Below are positions 1 to 4,874 of a DNA stretch of 5,372 nt, piece after piece. The stretch spans positions 1 through 5,372 of the forward strand of contig JAAXHV010000051.1 in NCBI GenBank assembly GCA_012270695.1, read 5' to 3'. This DNA comes from Gammaproteobacteria bacterium (GTDB lineage Bacteria > Pseudomonadota > Gammaproteobacteria > Eutrophobiales > Eutrophobiaceae). Each line of letters starts with the position of its first letter. The stretch's first letter is position 1. Made by a program: the position numbers and the translations under genes. Under the pieces are notes generated by a model. The model ran no database searches. It was not told the origin of the DNA and saw only the letters and a program-made list of their open reading frames with translations.

Positions 1-21
1 CACCTGGTGAGAAATCCGGGC

Positions 22-52
22 TGGATACCAGTTTATAACATTACAGTATAAT
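22..52 (+). promoter_or_regulatory. Probable sigma-70 promoter of the SnoaL-CDGSH gene
   Basis: A perfect -10 hexamer TATAAT lies at 47-52 in an AT-rich stretch, 41 bp before the ATG at 94. This would start transcription near 59 and give a leader of about 35 nt. The -35 element is weak: TGGATA at 22-27 with a 19-bp spacer, or GATACC at 24-29 with 17 bp. A weak -35 suggests an activator or low basal output, but no convincing activator site is visible. CTGG/CCAG arms at 21-31 could form a small palindrome. The -10 call is good, the -35 call is not. Confidence 0.5.
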
Positions 53-93
53 ATGATGAACAATATCGAATGAAATTGACTGGGAGGTGACCA

Positions 94-831
94 ATGAGCG
101 AGCTTGCAGAAATTAAGAGTCTGTTGGAGAAAATTGACGGACGGCTTCAGCGTGTCGAAGATATCGAAGCGATCAGACGCTTGATTGTCGATTATGCGCG
201 CGGGGCGGATCACGGCAACGATCCGGACATGCTGACCCCTTTGTTTACCGAGGATGCGGTCTGGGAGGCAAAAGGCTTTGGTCGCTGGGTGGGCCGCGAT
301 AAGGCCATCGCCTTTCTCAAGGCCATAGCAGGGGAAAAAGTGTGGTGGTCTTTGCACTTCATGATCTCCCCGAAGATCGACCTGGCCGCCGACGGCCAGT
401 CCGCAACCCTGCTCTGGTATCTGTGGGAACCCGCAACCATGCCTGATGAACAGACCAAGCAGGCGGAACCCCACTGGATCACCGGTGTCTATGACGCCGA
501 GGTCGTCAAGGTGGACGGTAACTGGTTGTTTAAACGGATCACCAGCGGCATGAATATGATCAGCCCGGCAAAAGACGGCTGGGTAAAGACCCGCTTTCCC
601 CAGGGTTCCGTGACCATGCCTTATCTCATGTACCTGGATGAAGGCACGTATTACTGGTGCGCCTGTGGAAAATCCGCAAACCAGCCCTTTTGTGACGGTT
701 CACACAAAGGGACCGGGGTCACGCCGGTCAGGTGTGAGATGAAAGAATACGATTTCGTCGGATTATGCGGCTGTAAGAAAACCGGCACCCCGCCGTTCTG
801 CGATGCCACCCATCTCGGCCTGGATATCTGA
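94..831 (+). CDS. NTF2/SnoaL-like domain fused to two CDGSH iron-sulfur motifs
   Basis: The 245-residue protein has three parts. Residues 3-22 form a charged heptad-like helix. Residues 24-150 look like a SnoaL_4 / NTF2-like cone fold (LIVDYARGADHGN, then LFTEDAVW at 50-57, GRDKAI at 67-72, H88 and VDGNWLFKR at 140-148). The C-terminus carries two complete CDGSH motifs with three Cys and one His each: C189, C191, C200, H204 and C225, C227, C236, H240; the second reads CDATH. CDGSH proteins bind redox-active 2Fe-2S clusters, and SnoaL-like domains bind small hydrophobic ligands or act as hydratases, isomerases or ring-hydroxylation partners. The substrate is unknown. No signal peptide or membrane segment is seen, so the protein is probably cytoplasmic. 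The start is well set by GGAGGTGA at 83-90. It appears to be a single-gene unit converging on the cupin gene. Domain calls are firm; the role is open. Confidence 0.9.
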   Translation: MSELAEIKSLLEKIDGRLQRVEDIEAIRRLIVDYARGADHGNDPDMLTPLFTEDAVWEAKGFGRWVGRDKAIAFLKAIAGEKVWWSLHFMISPKIDLAADGQSATLLWYLWEPATMPDEQTKQAEPHWITGVYDAEVVKVDGNWLFKRITSGMNMISPAKDGWVKTRFPQGSVTMPYLMYLDEGTYYWCACGKSANQPFCDGSHKGTGVTPVRCEMKEYDFVGLCGCKKTGTPPFCDATHLGLDI

Positions 832-841
832 GGCCCAGCCG

Positions 842-860
842 GCGGACACATTTTGTCCGC
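842..860 (+). terminator. Stem-loop after the SnoaL-CDGSH gene, possible terminator
   Basis: GCGGACA (842-848) pairs perfectly with TGTCCGC (854-860) around a 5-nt loop, starting 11 bp after the TGA stop. No T-tract follows on either strand, so it is not a textbook intrinsic terminator. It may stabilise the 3' end or assist a factor-dependent stop. A second weak stem, CCCG/CGGG at 907-910 and 918-921, precedes the T-run at 929-933 and could contribute. Confidence 0.4.
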
Positions 861-900
861 ACACAAGATTTCGGGGGAGACTTGAGGGGCAAAGGTTCAG

Positions 901-936
901 CTTCGGCCCGGCCTGGACGGGTGTTATGTTTTTGCC
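901..936. repeat. 36-bp direct repeat, copy 1
   Basis: This segment matches 971-1006 at 33 of 36 positions, with mismatches at the 15th, 19th and 21st bases. The offset is exactly 70 bp. It begins CTTCGGCCCGGCC and ends TTATGTTTTTGCC. It lies in the gap between two convergent genes. Read on the minus strand it repeats the last codons and TAA stop of the cupin gene (Ala-Lys-Thr-stop). The 34 bp between the copies are not obviously duplicated. The core TCGGCCCGG recurs a third time at 1031-1039 inside the cupin gene. Confidence 0.8.
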
Positions 937-970
937 CGGCAAGAGAGATGAAGCTGAGTGACGTCATCCG

Positions 971-1006
971 CTTCGGCCCGGCCTAGACTGATGTTATGTT
1001 TTTGCC
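971..1006. repeat. 36-bp direct repeat, copy 2, covering the cupin stop codon
   Basis: This is the partner of 901-936. It spans the last codons and the stop (994-996 on the plus strand) of the minus-strand cupin gene. The protein's C-terminal residues are therefore encoded in repeated DNA. The base changes relative to copy 1 lie in the middle, outside the stop and the Ala-Lys-Thr codons. Either a tail duplication of the cupin gene has partly decayed, or a short mobile or dispersed repeat sits here. Confidence 0.8.
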
Positions 1007-1551
1007 TCCCTGGTCAATAAGGTGATCAACTCGGCCCGGTCCGGGTATTGCCTTATCAGTGGCTGCCGCTCTCCGGGCGTGTAATCCCCGTCGATATAGC
1101 CGGGCGCCATGGTGGTGCCAAGCAGGGCGAACTCACCCCCCGGCACAAGCCGGGACCCCTGCCACACGCCAGCCGGGACGGCAAACTGGACATGTTGCCC
1201 ATTAAGCACGTCATGCCCCAGGGTGATGACCTCGCTGGCGCCGTCCTGTTTGAGTAGCAACAATTCGACCGGGTCCCCCAGGTAGAAATGATAAATCTCG
1301 TCAGTCGGCAACGCGTGCAGCGCCGAGAAGGAGTCCGGGTCTGCCGACAGCAGGTAGATGATCGCGGTGGAACGCGGCTTCAGCACCAGGTTTTCCCGAC
1401 CCGGCACAGCCACGGGTACGGTTTCATCCGCCTTATAGGTCTGCCTGAAATGCCCCCCCTCGACGGGAAGAATTTCAAGACTTAATTCTTCGATCAATAT
1501 TTCGGCGGTTGTTTTTTCCCGGGCAACGTGTTTTGACCCTGGGACTGGCAC
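994..1551 (-). CDS. Cupin_5 (DUF985) family protein
   Basis: The protein matches the DUF985/Cupin_5 pattern along its length. With a GTG start at 1551 it has 185 residues: a helix with TAEILIEELSL (15-25), the EGGHFRQTY signature (31-39), STAIIYLL, H79, the DEIYHFYLGDPVEL block (84-97), GQHVQFAVPAGVWQG (118-132) and TTMAPGYIDGDY. The family adopts a double-stranded beta-helix. Its reaction is not established; metal or sugar-like ligand binding is an inference from the fold. The start is chosen from AAAGAGGA (1559-1566 on the minus strand), whose GAGG core lies 8 nt before GTG 1551. The frame stays open to another GTG at 1575, but that one has no SD and would add eight residues not expected in the family. 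It probably shares a transcript with the micropeptide gene 37 bp upstream. Its tail lies in a repeat. Confidence 0.88.
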   Translation of the reverse strand: MPVPGSKHVAREKTTAEILIEELSLEILPVEGGHFRQTYKADETVPVAVPGRENLVLKPRSTAIIYLLSADPDSFSALHALPTDEIYHFYLGDPVELLLLKQDGASEVITLGHDVLNGQHVQFAVPAGVWQGSRLVPGGEFALLGTTMAPGYIDGDYTPGERQPLIRQYPDRAELITLLTREAKT

Positions 1552-1588
1552 GCTACCGTCCTCTTTAGCAGGCACGAATCACGGATTG

Positions 1589-1666
1589 TCAGCCTACTTT
1601 AAATGCAATGTACATAATCACTGCACAAAATAAAACGGCAATAAGAAATAGTGCTGCCGTAGCCAT
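1589..1666 (-). CDS. Putative 25-residue single-pass membrane micropeptide
   Basis: The open frame encodes MATAALFLIAVLFCAVIMYI followed by AFKVG and a TGA stop. Residues 4-22 are hydrophobic throughout, with a single lysine near the end, as expected of a one-span inner-membrane peptide with a short tail. The SD is strong: GGGAGG at 1672-1677 (minus strand), 5 nt before ATG 1666. An in-frame ATG at 1669 lies only 2 nt from it and is less likely. A promoter-like pair lies upstream at 1712-1739, which would give a leader of about 35 nt before the SD. The cupin gene follows by 37 bp on the same strand, so the two are probably cotranscribed. I do not recognise a family; it does not match KdpF, CydX or AcrZ as I remember them. 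Single-span peptides often regulate or stabilise membrane complexes, but no partner is evident here. Confidence 0.6.
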   Translation of the reverse strand: MATAALFLIAVLFCAVIMYIAFKVG

Positions 1667-1703
1667 CATAACCTCCCTAATTCTCGCAGGTGACATTCAA
1701 TTC

Positions 1704-1734
1704 TTGACATCATTTTAAAACATACAAGTAAAAT
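1704..1734 (+). promoter_or_regulatory. Probable sigma-70 promoter of the SDR gene
   Basis: A perfect -35 TTGACA (1704-1709) and a -10 TAAAAT (1729-1734, 5 of 6) are separated by 19 bp, slightly long. Transcription would start near 1741, leaving about 42 nt to the start codon. The long spacer suggests the promoter may be weak or activator-dependent. It overlaps the opposing promoter almost completely. Confidence 0.5.
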
Positions 1735-1736
1735 GA
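1710..1736. promoter_or_regulatory. Operator-like inverted repeat in the divergent promoter region
   Basis: TCATTTTA (1710-1717) and TAAAATGA (1729-1736) form a perfect 8-bp inverted repeat with an 11-bp spacer, centred at 1723. Counting half-site centres, they are about 19 bp apart, near two helical turns, which suits a dimeric regulator. The arms coincide with the -10 boxes of both opposing promoters, so a bound protein would affect both units. No regulator gene is encoded next to it. The AT-rich arms could also be a by-product of two facing -10 boxes. Confidence 0.45.
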
Positions 1737-1739
1737 CAA
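1712..1739 (-). promoter_or_regulatory. Probable promoter of the micropeptide-cupin unit
   Basis: Read on the minus strand, TTGTCA (1739-1734, 5 of 6) and TAAAAT (1717-1712, 5 of 6) are separated by 16 bp. Initiation would fall near 1705, about 28 nt before the GGGAGG of the micropeptide gene. It overlaps the opposing SDR promoter, so the two may compete for polymerase. Confidence 0.5.
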
Positions 1740-1782
1740 TCACAAATCCCCTTAATATATTTTTAGCATGAGGTAAACAAAC

Positions 1783-2565
1783 ATGCCAGAGATACAGAAT
1801 TATCAAATGGACCTGAGCGGCAAGACCGCCGTGGTCACGGGCGGAGCGGGCGGCATAGGCACAGCAATATGTCAGGTCTTGGCGCGGGCCGGGGCGCACG
1901 TCGGCATACATTATCACTCGAGCGAGGCCGGGGCTCTTGCGTTGAGAGAACAGATTAACCGGATGGGAGGAAGCGCAACCGCGGTCTATGCCGATGTCAC
2001 CAGCAAGGCGGATATAGAGGGTATGTTTGACGCCGTCACCAATGAGACAGGCAGGGTGGATATTTTGATCAACAATGCCGGAGTCTACCCGACCTCGGCG
2101 TTTCTCGACATCAGCGAGGACGAATACGACCTGATGATGGACGCCAATGTGCGTTCTGTGGTGTTATGCACACAGGCCGCTGCCAGACGTATCACAGAGC
2201 AGGGTAGCGGTGGCGCCGTTGTCAACATCGCCTCGGTTGCCGCCAGCGGTGTGCTGGATATGCACAGCCATTACTGCGCCTCCAAGAGCGCGGTCATGAT
2301 GTTTACCCGCGCCGCCGCCAGGGAACTGGGTGAGCACAACATCCGCGTCAACGCGGTATCACCCGGCCTTATCTGGCGCCAGGGGCTGGATGAGGCCTGG
2401 CCGGAAGGCGTAAGCCGGTACAAACAGGCTGCCGCGCTGAACCGCGTGGGGCAGGCAGAGGACGTTGCCAACGCCTGCCTGTTCCTGGTTTCCGCCGCGA
2501 GTAAATGGATAACGGGAATCGATCTGGTCGTTGACGGCGGTGTCCTGACGGACAAACTATTTTAG
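1783..2565 (+). CDS. Classical short-chain dehydrogenase/reductase (SDR)
   Basis: This 260-residue protein has every landmark of a classical SDR. It has the cofactor motif TGGAGGIG (19-26), D71 after the fourth strand (ADV), NNAG (97-100) and the catalytic tetrad N122, S151, Y164, K168 (YCASK). It also has SPG (193-195) and the C-terminal VDGG. Family members reduce or oxidise alcohol, keto or sugar groups with NAD(P)H. The residues after the second strand (HYHSSEAG) do not settle NAD against NADP. The start is supported by GAGGT at 1770-1774, 8 nt upstream. DeoC follows after 95 bp on the same strand. An oxidoreductase acting on a pentose, a deoxyribose-derived product or an aldehyde would fit that neighbour, but this is inference only; FabG-like or sugar dehydrogenase alternatives are equally possible. 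The fold call is near certain, the substrate unknown. Confidence 0.93.
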   Translation: MPEIQNYQMDLSGKTAVVTGGAGGIGTAICQVLARAGAHVGIHYHSSEAGALALREQINRMGGSATAVYADVTSKADIEGMFDAVTNETGRVDILINNAGVYPTSAFLDISEDEYDLMMDANVRSVVLCTQAAARRITEQGSGGAVVNIASVAASGVLDMHSHYCASKSAVMMFTRAAARELGEHNIRVNAVSPGLIWRQGLDEAWPEGVSRYKQAAALNRVGQAEDVANACLFLVSAASKWITGIDLVVDGGVLTDKLF

Positions 2566-2578
2566 AAATTTATTGTTG

Positions 2579-2645
2579 GAACACAGAGCACACAGAGGGC
2601 ACAGAGATTTTTTATGGGATTACTCGCTTTCTGCACTCTGTGTTC
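2579..2645 (+). promoter_or_regulatory. Long-range inverted repeat ahead of deoC
   Basis: GAACACAGAG (2579-2588) is perfectly complementary to CTCTGTGTTC (2636-2645), a 10-bp stem enclosing 47 nt that includes the other two CACAGAG units and TTTTTTAT. The 3' arm ends 3 nt before the deoC SD AGGGA (2648-2652). In the SDR-deoC transcript such a fold could affect deoC translation or mRNA stability. The three CACAGAG units could compete for the single CTCTGTG arm. Function is inferred only. Confidence 0.45.
2582..2606. repeat. Three CACAGAG units at a 9-bp period
   Basis: CACAGAG occurs at 2582-2588, 2591-2597 and 2600-2606, exactly 9 bp apart with variable two-base joints (CA, GG). A run of T (2608-2613) follows. 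Similar CACAGAG/CTCTGTG strings are, as I recall, scattered in intergenic spacers of many bacterial genomes, but no role is established. The inverted partner lies at 2636-2642. Confidence 0.75.
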
Positions 2646-2660
2646 TCAGGGATGACAATT

Positions 2661-3335
2661 ATGAAAATTTCAGTAACAGAAATCGCCCGGGTCATTGATC
2701 ACACCCTACTGGCGCCAGAGGCGACGGCGGAAATGGCCGCGCAGCTGTGCCGGGAAGCGGACGAGCATGGGTTTTATTCCGTGTGCGTCTCTCCGGTTTT
2801 CGTCCCCTTGGCCCGTGACAGACTGGCAGGTTCGCCGGTCAGGGTCTGCACGGTGGTCGGCTTTCCTGCCGGCGTGAATGAGACGGCCGTGAAAGCCTAT
2901 GAGGCGCGCCGCGCAATTCAGCAGGGCGCAGACGAAATCGACATGGTGATGAACGTCGGCGCGGCTAAGGCGGGGGACTGGACAAGGGTCGGCCTTGACG
3001 TGGAAAGCGTGGTGGACAGCGCCCCGGGGCATCTTGTCAAGGTGATCCTGGAGACCTGCCTGCTGACTGACGAGGAAAAGCAGCGGGCCTGCGAGGTCTG
3101 CGTTGCCGCGGGCGCGGGTTTTGTCAAGACCTCCACCGGTTTCAACGCTTCCGGCGCAAACGTGGCAGACATCAGGCTCATGCGCGCAGCGGTCGGACCG
3201 AACGTGGGCGTCAAGGCCAGTGGCGGGATCCGGGATTATCAGACAGCTTGTAAGATGATAGAGGCAGGCGCCTCCCGACTGGGCACAAGCTCCGGTCTGA
3301 AAATTACCAGCGGGCACATGCTCCCTCAACCGTAG
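2661..3335 (+). CDS. deoC: Deoxyribose-phosphate aldolase
   Basis: DeoC cleaves 2-deoxy-D-ribose 5-phosphate into acetaldehyde and D-glyceraldehyde 3-phosphate through a Schiff base, the last step of deoxynucleoside catabolism in the cytoplasm. The 224-residue TIM-barrel protein has IDHTLL (12-17), VCTVVGFPAG (62-71), the DxxxN pair D94/N98, the Schiff-base lysine K156 in FVKTSTGF, the relay lysine K185 in KASGGIR, and the phosphate-binding GTSSG (208-212). Its length fits the shorter bacterial class rather than the roughly 259-residue E. coli enzyme. ATG 2661 is chosen because AGGGA (2648-2652) sits 8 nt upstream and homologues begin close to this point. The frame is open further back to GTG 2640 and ATG 2652, but those would lie in the upstream inverted repeat or on the SD. 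It follows the SDR gene and converges with deoD, another gene of the same pathway. Confidence 0.96.
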   Translation: MKISVTEIARVIDHTLLAPEATAEMAAQLCREADEHGFYSVCVSPVFVPLARDRLAGSPVRVCTVVGFPAGVNETAVKAYEARRAIQQGADEIDMVMNVGAAKAGDWTRVGLDVESVVDSAPGHLVKVILETCLLTDEEKQRACEVCVAAGAGFVKTSTGFNASGANVADIRLMRAAVGPNVGVKASGGIRDYQTACKMIEAGASRLGTSSGLKITSGHMLPQP

Positions 3336-3341
3336 CTACGG
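3330..3341. repeat. Perfect 12-bp palindrome across the deoC stop codon
   Basis: CCGTAGCTACGG is self-complementary and contains the TAG stop of deoC (3333-3335). A hairpin of 4 bp with a short loop is possible. No T-tract follows on either strand, so it is at best a weak terminator element in the gap between deoC and deoD. Confidence 0.4.
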
Positions 3342-3354
3342 CTATGCTTTCGGT

Positions 3355-3386
3355 CGCAGGCACCCGCTGGCGGCAAAAATCCTGCG
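3355..3386. terminator. Branched hairpin between convergent deoC and deoD
   Basis: CGCAGG (3355-3360) pairs with CCTGCG (3381-3386), and inside it CCGC (3364-3367) pairs with GCGG (3370-3373). The structure sits 20 bp after the deoC stop and 43 bp from the deoD stop, where a shared terminator would be expected. The only homopolymer run (3375-3379) lies inside the outer loop, so intrinsic termination is not supported. The rest of 3336-3429 shows no gene. Confidence 0.3.
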
Positions 3387-3429
3387 CGATCATCACATCA
3401 CCTGATAATGGAAATGCGGGATATGCCCT

Positions 3430-4143
3430 TTATTCTGTGGTGATCACAGTTTCCAGGGCTAGTTCGATCATTTCACTGAAGCCGGTTTGCCGTTCTTCGG
3501 TGGTCAGCCTCTCATTGCGGGTGATATGGTCACTGACCGTACAGATGGTCAGGGCCCTGGCGCCGAATTCCGCGGCCAGACCGTAAATGCCGGCCGCCTC
3601 CATTTCCACGCCGAGCACGTTGTATTTTTCCATCGTCTCGAATATCTCCGCTTCCGGCGTATAAAACAGGTCAGTGGAGAAAATGTTGCCCACGTGGAAA
3701 CTAAGCCCTCTTTGCCCGGCAACGGTGACCGCGGACTGCAATAAACGGTAATCGGCAATCGCGGCAAAATCATGATCCCTGAAACGAATTCGATTCACCT
3801 TGGAGTCGGTGCAGGCCCCCATGGCGATGATGATGTCTCGTAGTTTCACTGCTTTGCTGACGGTGCCGCAACTGCCGACCCTGATCAGGCGCTTCACGCC
3901 GAATTCGGTGATCAGTTCGGTACAATACAAGGAACAGGAAGGGATGCCGACGCCGTGCCCCATGACCGAGAGGGCTTGTCCCTTGTAGCTGCCGGTAAAG
4001 CCCAGCATCCCCCTGGCGTCGTTCACCTGACGCGCATCCTCCAGGTAGTTTTCCTCGATGAATTTTGCCCGCAGCGGGTCCCCCGGCATAAGCACGGTTT
4101 CCGCAAAATCGCCGGGTTCGGCATTGATGTGTGGAGTACTCAT
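3430..4143 (-). CDS. deoD: Purine nucleoside phosphorylase, DeoD type
   Basis: DeoD phosphorolyses purine ribo- and deoxyribonucleosides to free base and (deoxy)ribose 1-phosphate; the enzyme is normally a homohexamer in the cytoplasm. The 237 residues align without gaps to the E. coli enzyme as I recall it, including H5, G21, R25 (GDPLRAKF 21-28), R44, R88 and S91 (VGSCGT), E180 and E182 (EMEAAGIYG), D205 (VSDH) and R218. All phosphate, ribose and base contacts are present, so it should be active. ATG 4143 matches the family N-terminus (STPHINAE). No SD is visible in the 20 bp between the vapC stop and this start; translation may depend on coupling or a weak site. A TATAAC at 4160-4155 might be a -10, but no -35 fits. 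It probably reads through from vapC and converges on deoC. Confidence 0.97.
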   Translation of the reverse strand: MSTPHINAEPGDFAETVLMPGDPLRAKFIEENYLEDARQVNDARGMLGFTGSYKGQALSVMGHGVGIPSCSLYCTELITEFGVKRLIRVGSCGTVSKAVKLRDIIIAMGACTDSKVNRIRFRDHDFAAIADYRLLQSAVTVAGQRGLSFHVGNIFSTDLFYTPEAEIFETMEKYNVLGVEMEAAGIYGLAAEFGARALTICTVSDHITRNERLTTEERQTGFSEMIELALETVITTE

Positions 4144-4163
4144 ACTGAATTGAAGTTATAAGA

Positions 4164-4556
4164 TCAAAAAGCCAGATTGTTTGCTGCTGCGGCAAAGGCC
4201 TGATCAAAGGTTTTGATATGGGCTACCCCGCGTCGCTGGCAGCTTGCAAGATGACAAAGATCCCGCGCGCCCAACCCAGGGAATTGTTCGTGAAGCCGGC
4301 AGGCCAAGTACACGTCCTCGCTCTCCAGGGGCCAGACCTCTACCCCGGTCCTGGTGATGAGCGATAATGCCGCCTCGAGGGTCTGCCTGCGGTTGACGGG
4401 AAGATAGGAATAGGCCAATTCCTGCAACACCTCCGCCGAGGTGTACAACCGGGTCTGGTTACGGACCGACTCGACAAAGAACTCGCGGGCCGGGTCCTTG
4501 AGCGGATGTGCCCGTCCCACCGAATACATGAATACATTGGTATCGACGAAGATCAC
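4164..4556 (-). CDS. vapC: PIN-domain toxin of a VapBC pair
   Basis: This 130-residue protein is a PIN-domain ribonuclease of the VapC class, which as a family cleaves RNA (tRNA or rRNA in studied cases) using Mg2+ or Mn2+. The acidic residues of the active site are D5 in MIFVDTNVF, E46 in SAEVLQELAYSYL, D99 in GARDLCHLAS and D118 in IKTFDQAF. All are present, so the toxin looks intact. The start is GTG 4556, overlapping the TGA of the antitoxin gene by 4 nt, a standard coupling arrangement. The gene ends 20 bp before deoD. The RNA target cannot be read from the sequence. A role as a free-standing PIN nuclease is unlikely because the antitoxin is adjacent. Confidence 0.92.
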   Translation of the reverse strand: MIFVDTNVFMYSVGRAHPLKDPAREFFVESVRNQTRLYTSAEVLQELAYSYLPVNRRQTLEAALSLITRTGVEVWPLESEDVYLACRLHEQFPGLGARDLCHLASCQRRGVAHIKTFDQAFAAAANNLAF

Positions 4557-4828
4557 GTGTTCGCTGCGCCGCGTCTGCGTGCTTCATTCATAACGGCAAG
4601 ATGCTGGCCCCAGTCAGGTTCTGTCCCCGGGGCTTCCAGTCCGTCGCATTCATCGAAAAAAGCCTCAAGCTGCGTATGAGATTCAAACCGTGCGGTTTGT
4701 GACTGCCGCTCAAGCCGGTCACGGGCAGCGGCGCGTAGCCACGCGCTCAGGGACATCCCCTCCCTGTGCGCCTGGTAAACGAACCGGGTGCGGTCTTCAT
4801 CCGGGATAATCAACTGAACTCTTGCCAC
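4553..4828 (-). CDS. vapB: Ribbon-helix-helix antitoxin of a VapBC pair
   Basis: The 91-residue protein begins with a ribbon-helix-helix DNA-binding region: a beta-strand ARVQLIIP (2-9), helix A (about 10-23), a turn at G24, and helix B SLSAWLRAAARDRLE (26-40). The C-terminal part (about 50-90, acidic FFDECDGLE then EPDWGQHLAVMNEARRRG) resembles the toxin-neutralising tail of antitoxins paired with PIN toxins. It should bind VapC and, as a dimer, repress its own promoter. GTG 4828 is the only reasonable start: a stop codon lies directly upstream in frame, and GAGG (4837-4840 on the minus strand) is 8 nt away. A palindromic operator lies in the 64-bp gap to the transporter gene. The general family is secure; the symbol vapB follows the usual naming of the partner of a PIN toxin. 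Confidence 0.87.
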   Translation of the reverse strand: MARVQLIIPDEDRTRFVYQAHREGMSLSAWLRAAARDRLERQSQTARFESHTQLEAFFDECDGLEAPGTEPDWGQHLAVMNEARRRGAANT

Positions 4829-4853
4829 TCATTCATCCTCAATAATAACGTGT

Positions 4854-4874
4854 ATGTGTAATAAGTATACACAT
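4854..4874. promoter_or_regulatory. Palindromic operator of the vapBC operon
   Basis: ATGTGTA (4854-4860) and TACACAT (4868-4874) form a perfect 7-bp inverted repeat with a 7-bp spacer. A second, overlapping pairing joins GTGTAT (4850-4855) to ATACAC (4867-4872), flanked by AATAAT (4841-4846) and ATTATT (4873-4878). The palindrome covers the -10 box, so a VapB or VapBC complex bound here would block transcription, as is typical for autoregulated toxin-antitoxin operons. Confidence 0.65.

Noticed and set aside
1..51. Possible tails of an upstream gene: one open frame ending at TAA 49-51 and another ending at TAA 36-38.
   Set aside because: Both are under 20 codons, show no recognisable motif and overlap the promoter region; chance frames cannot be excluded.
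728..967. 79-codon minus-strand open frame across the intergenic region.
   Set aside because: It has arginine- and proline-rich shadow composition, overlaps the end of the SnoaL-CDGSH gene and has no ribosome site.
948..986. 12-codon plus-strand frame preceded by AAGAGAG between the two 36-bp repeats.
   Set aside because: Too short, its end lies in repeat copy 2, and there is no second line of evidence.
901..1006. Integron attC site suggested by paired GC-rich and GTTATG strings.
   Set aside because: The inverse core motifs (RYYYAAC and GTTRRRY) are absent and the copies are direct rather than the arms of one folded site.
2582..2606. CRISPR-like array.
   Set aside because: The units are 7 bp with 2-bp joints; there are no spacers and no cas genes.
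2640..2660. Upstream deoC start at GTG 2640 or ATG 2652.
   Set aside because: They fall in the inverted-repeat arm or on the SD itself; ATG 2661 has the correctly spaced SD and a family-like N-terminus.
3435..3449. CRP-like palindrome CTGTG-N5-CACAG.
   Set aside because: The half-site spacing does not fit TGTGA-N6-TCACA and it lies inside the last codons of deoD, far from any promoter.
3344..3586. 80-codon plus-strand open frame at the 3' end of deoD.
   Set aside because: It is mostly antisense to deoD, with no motif and no ribosome site.
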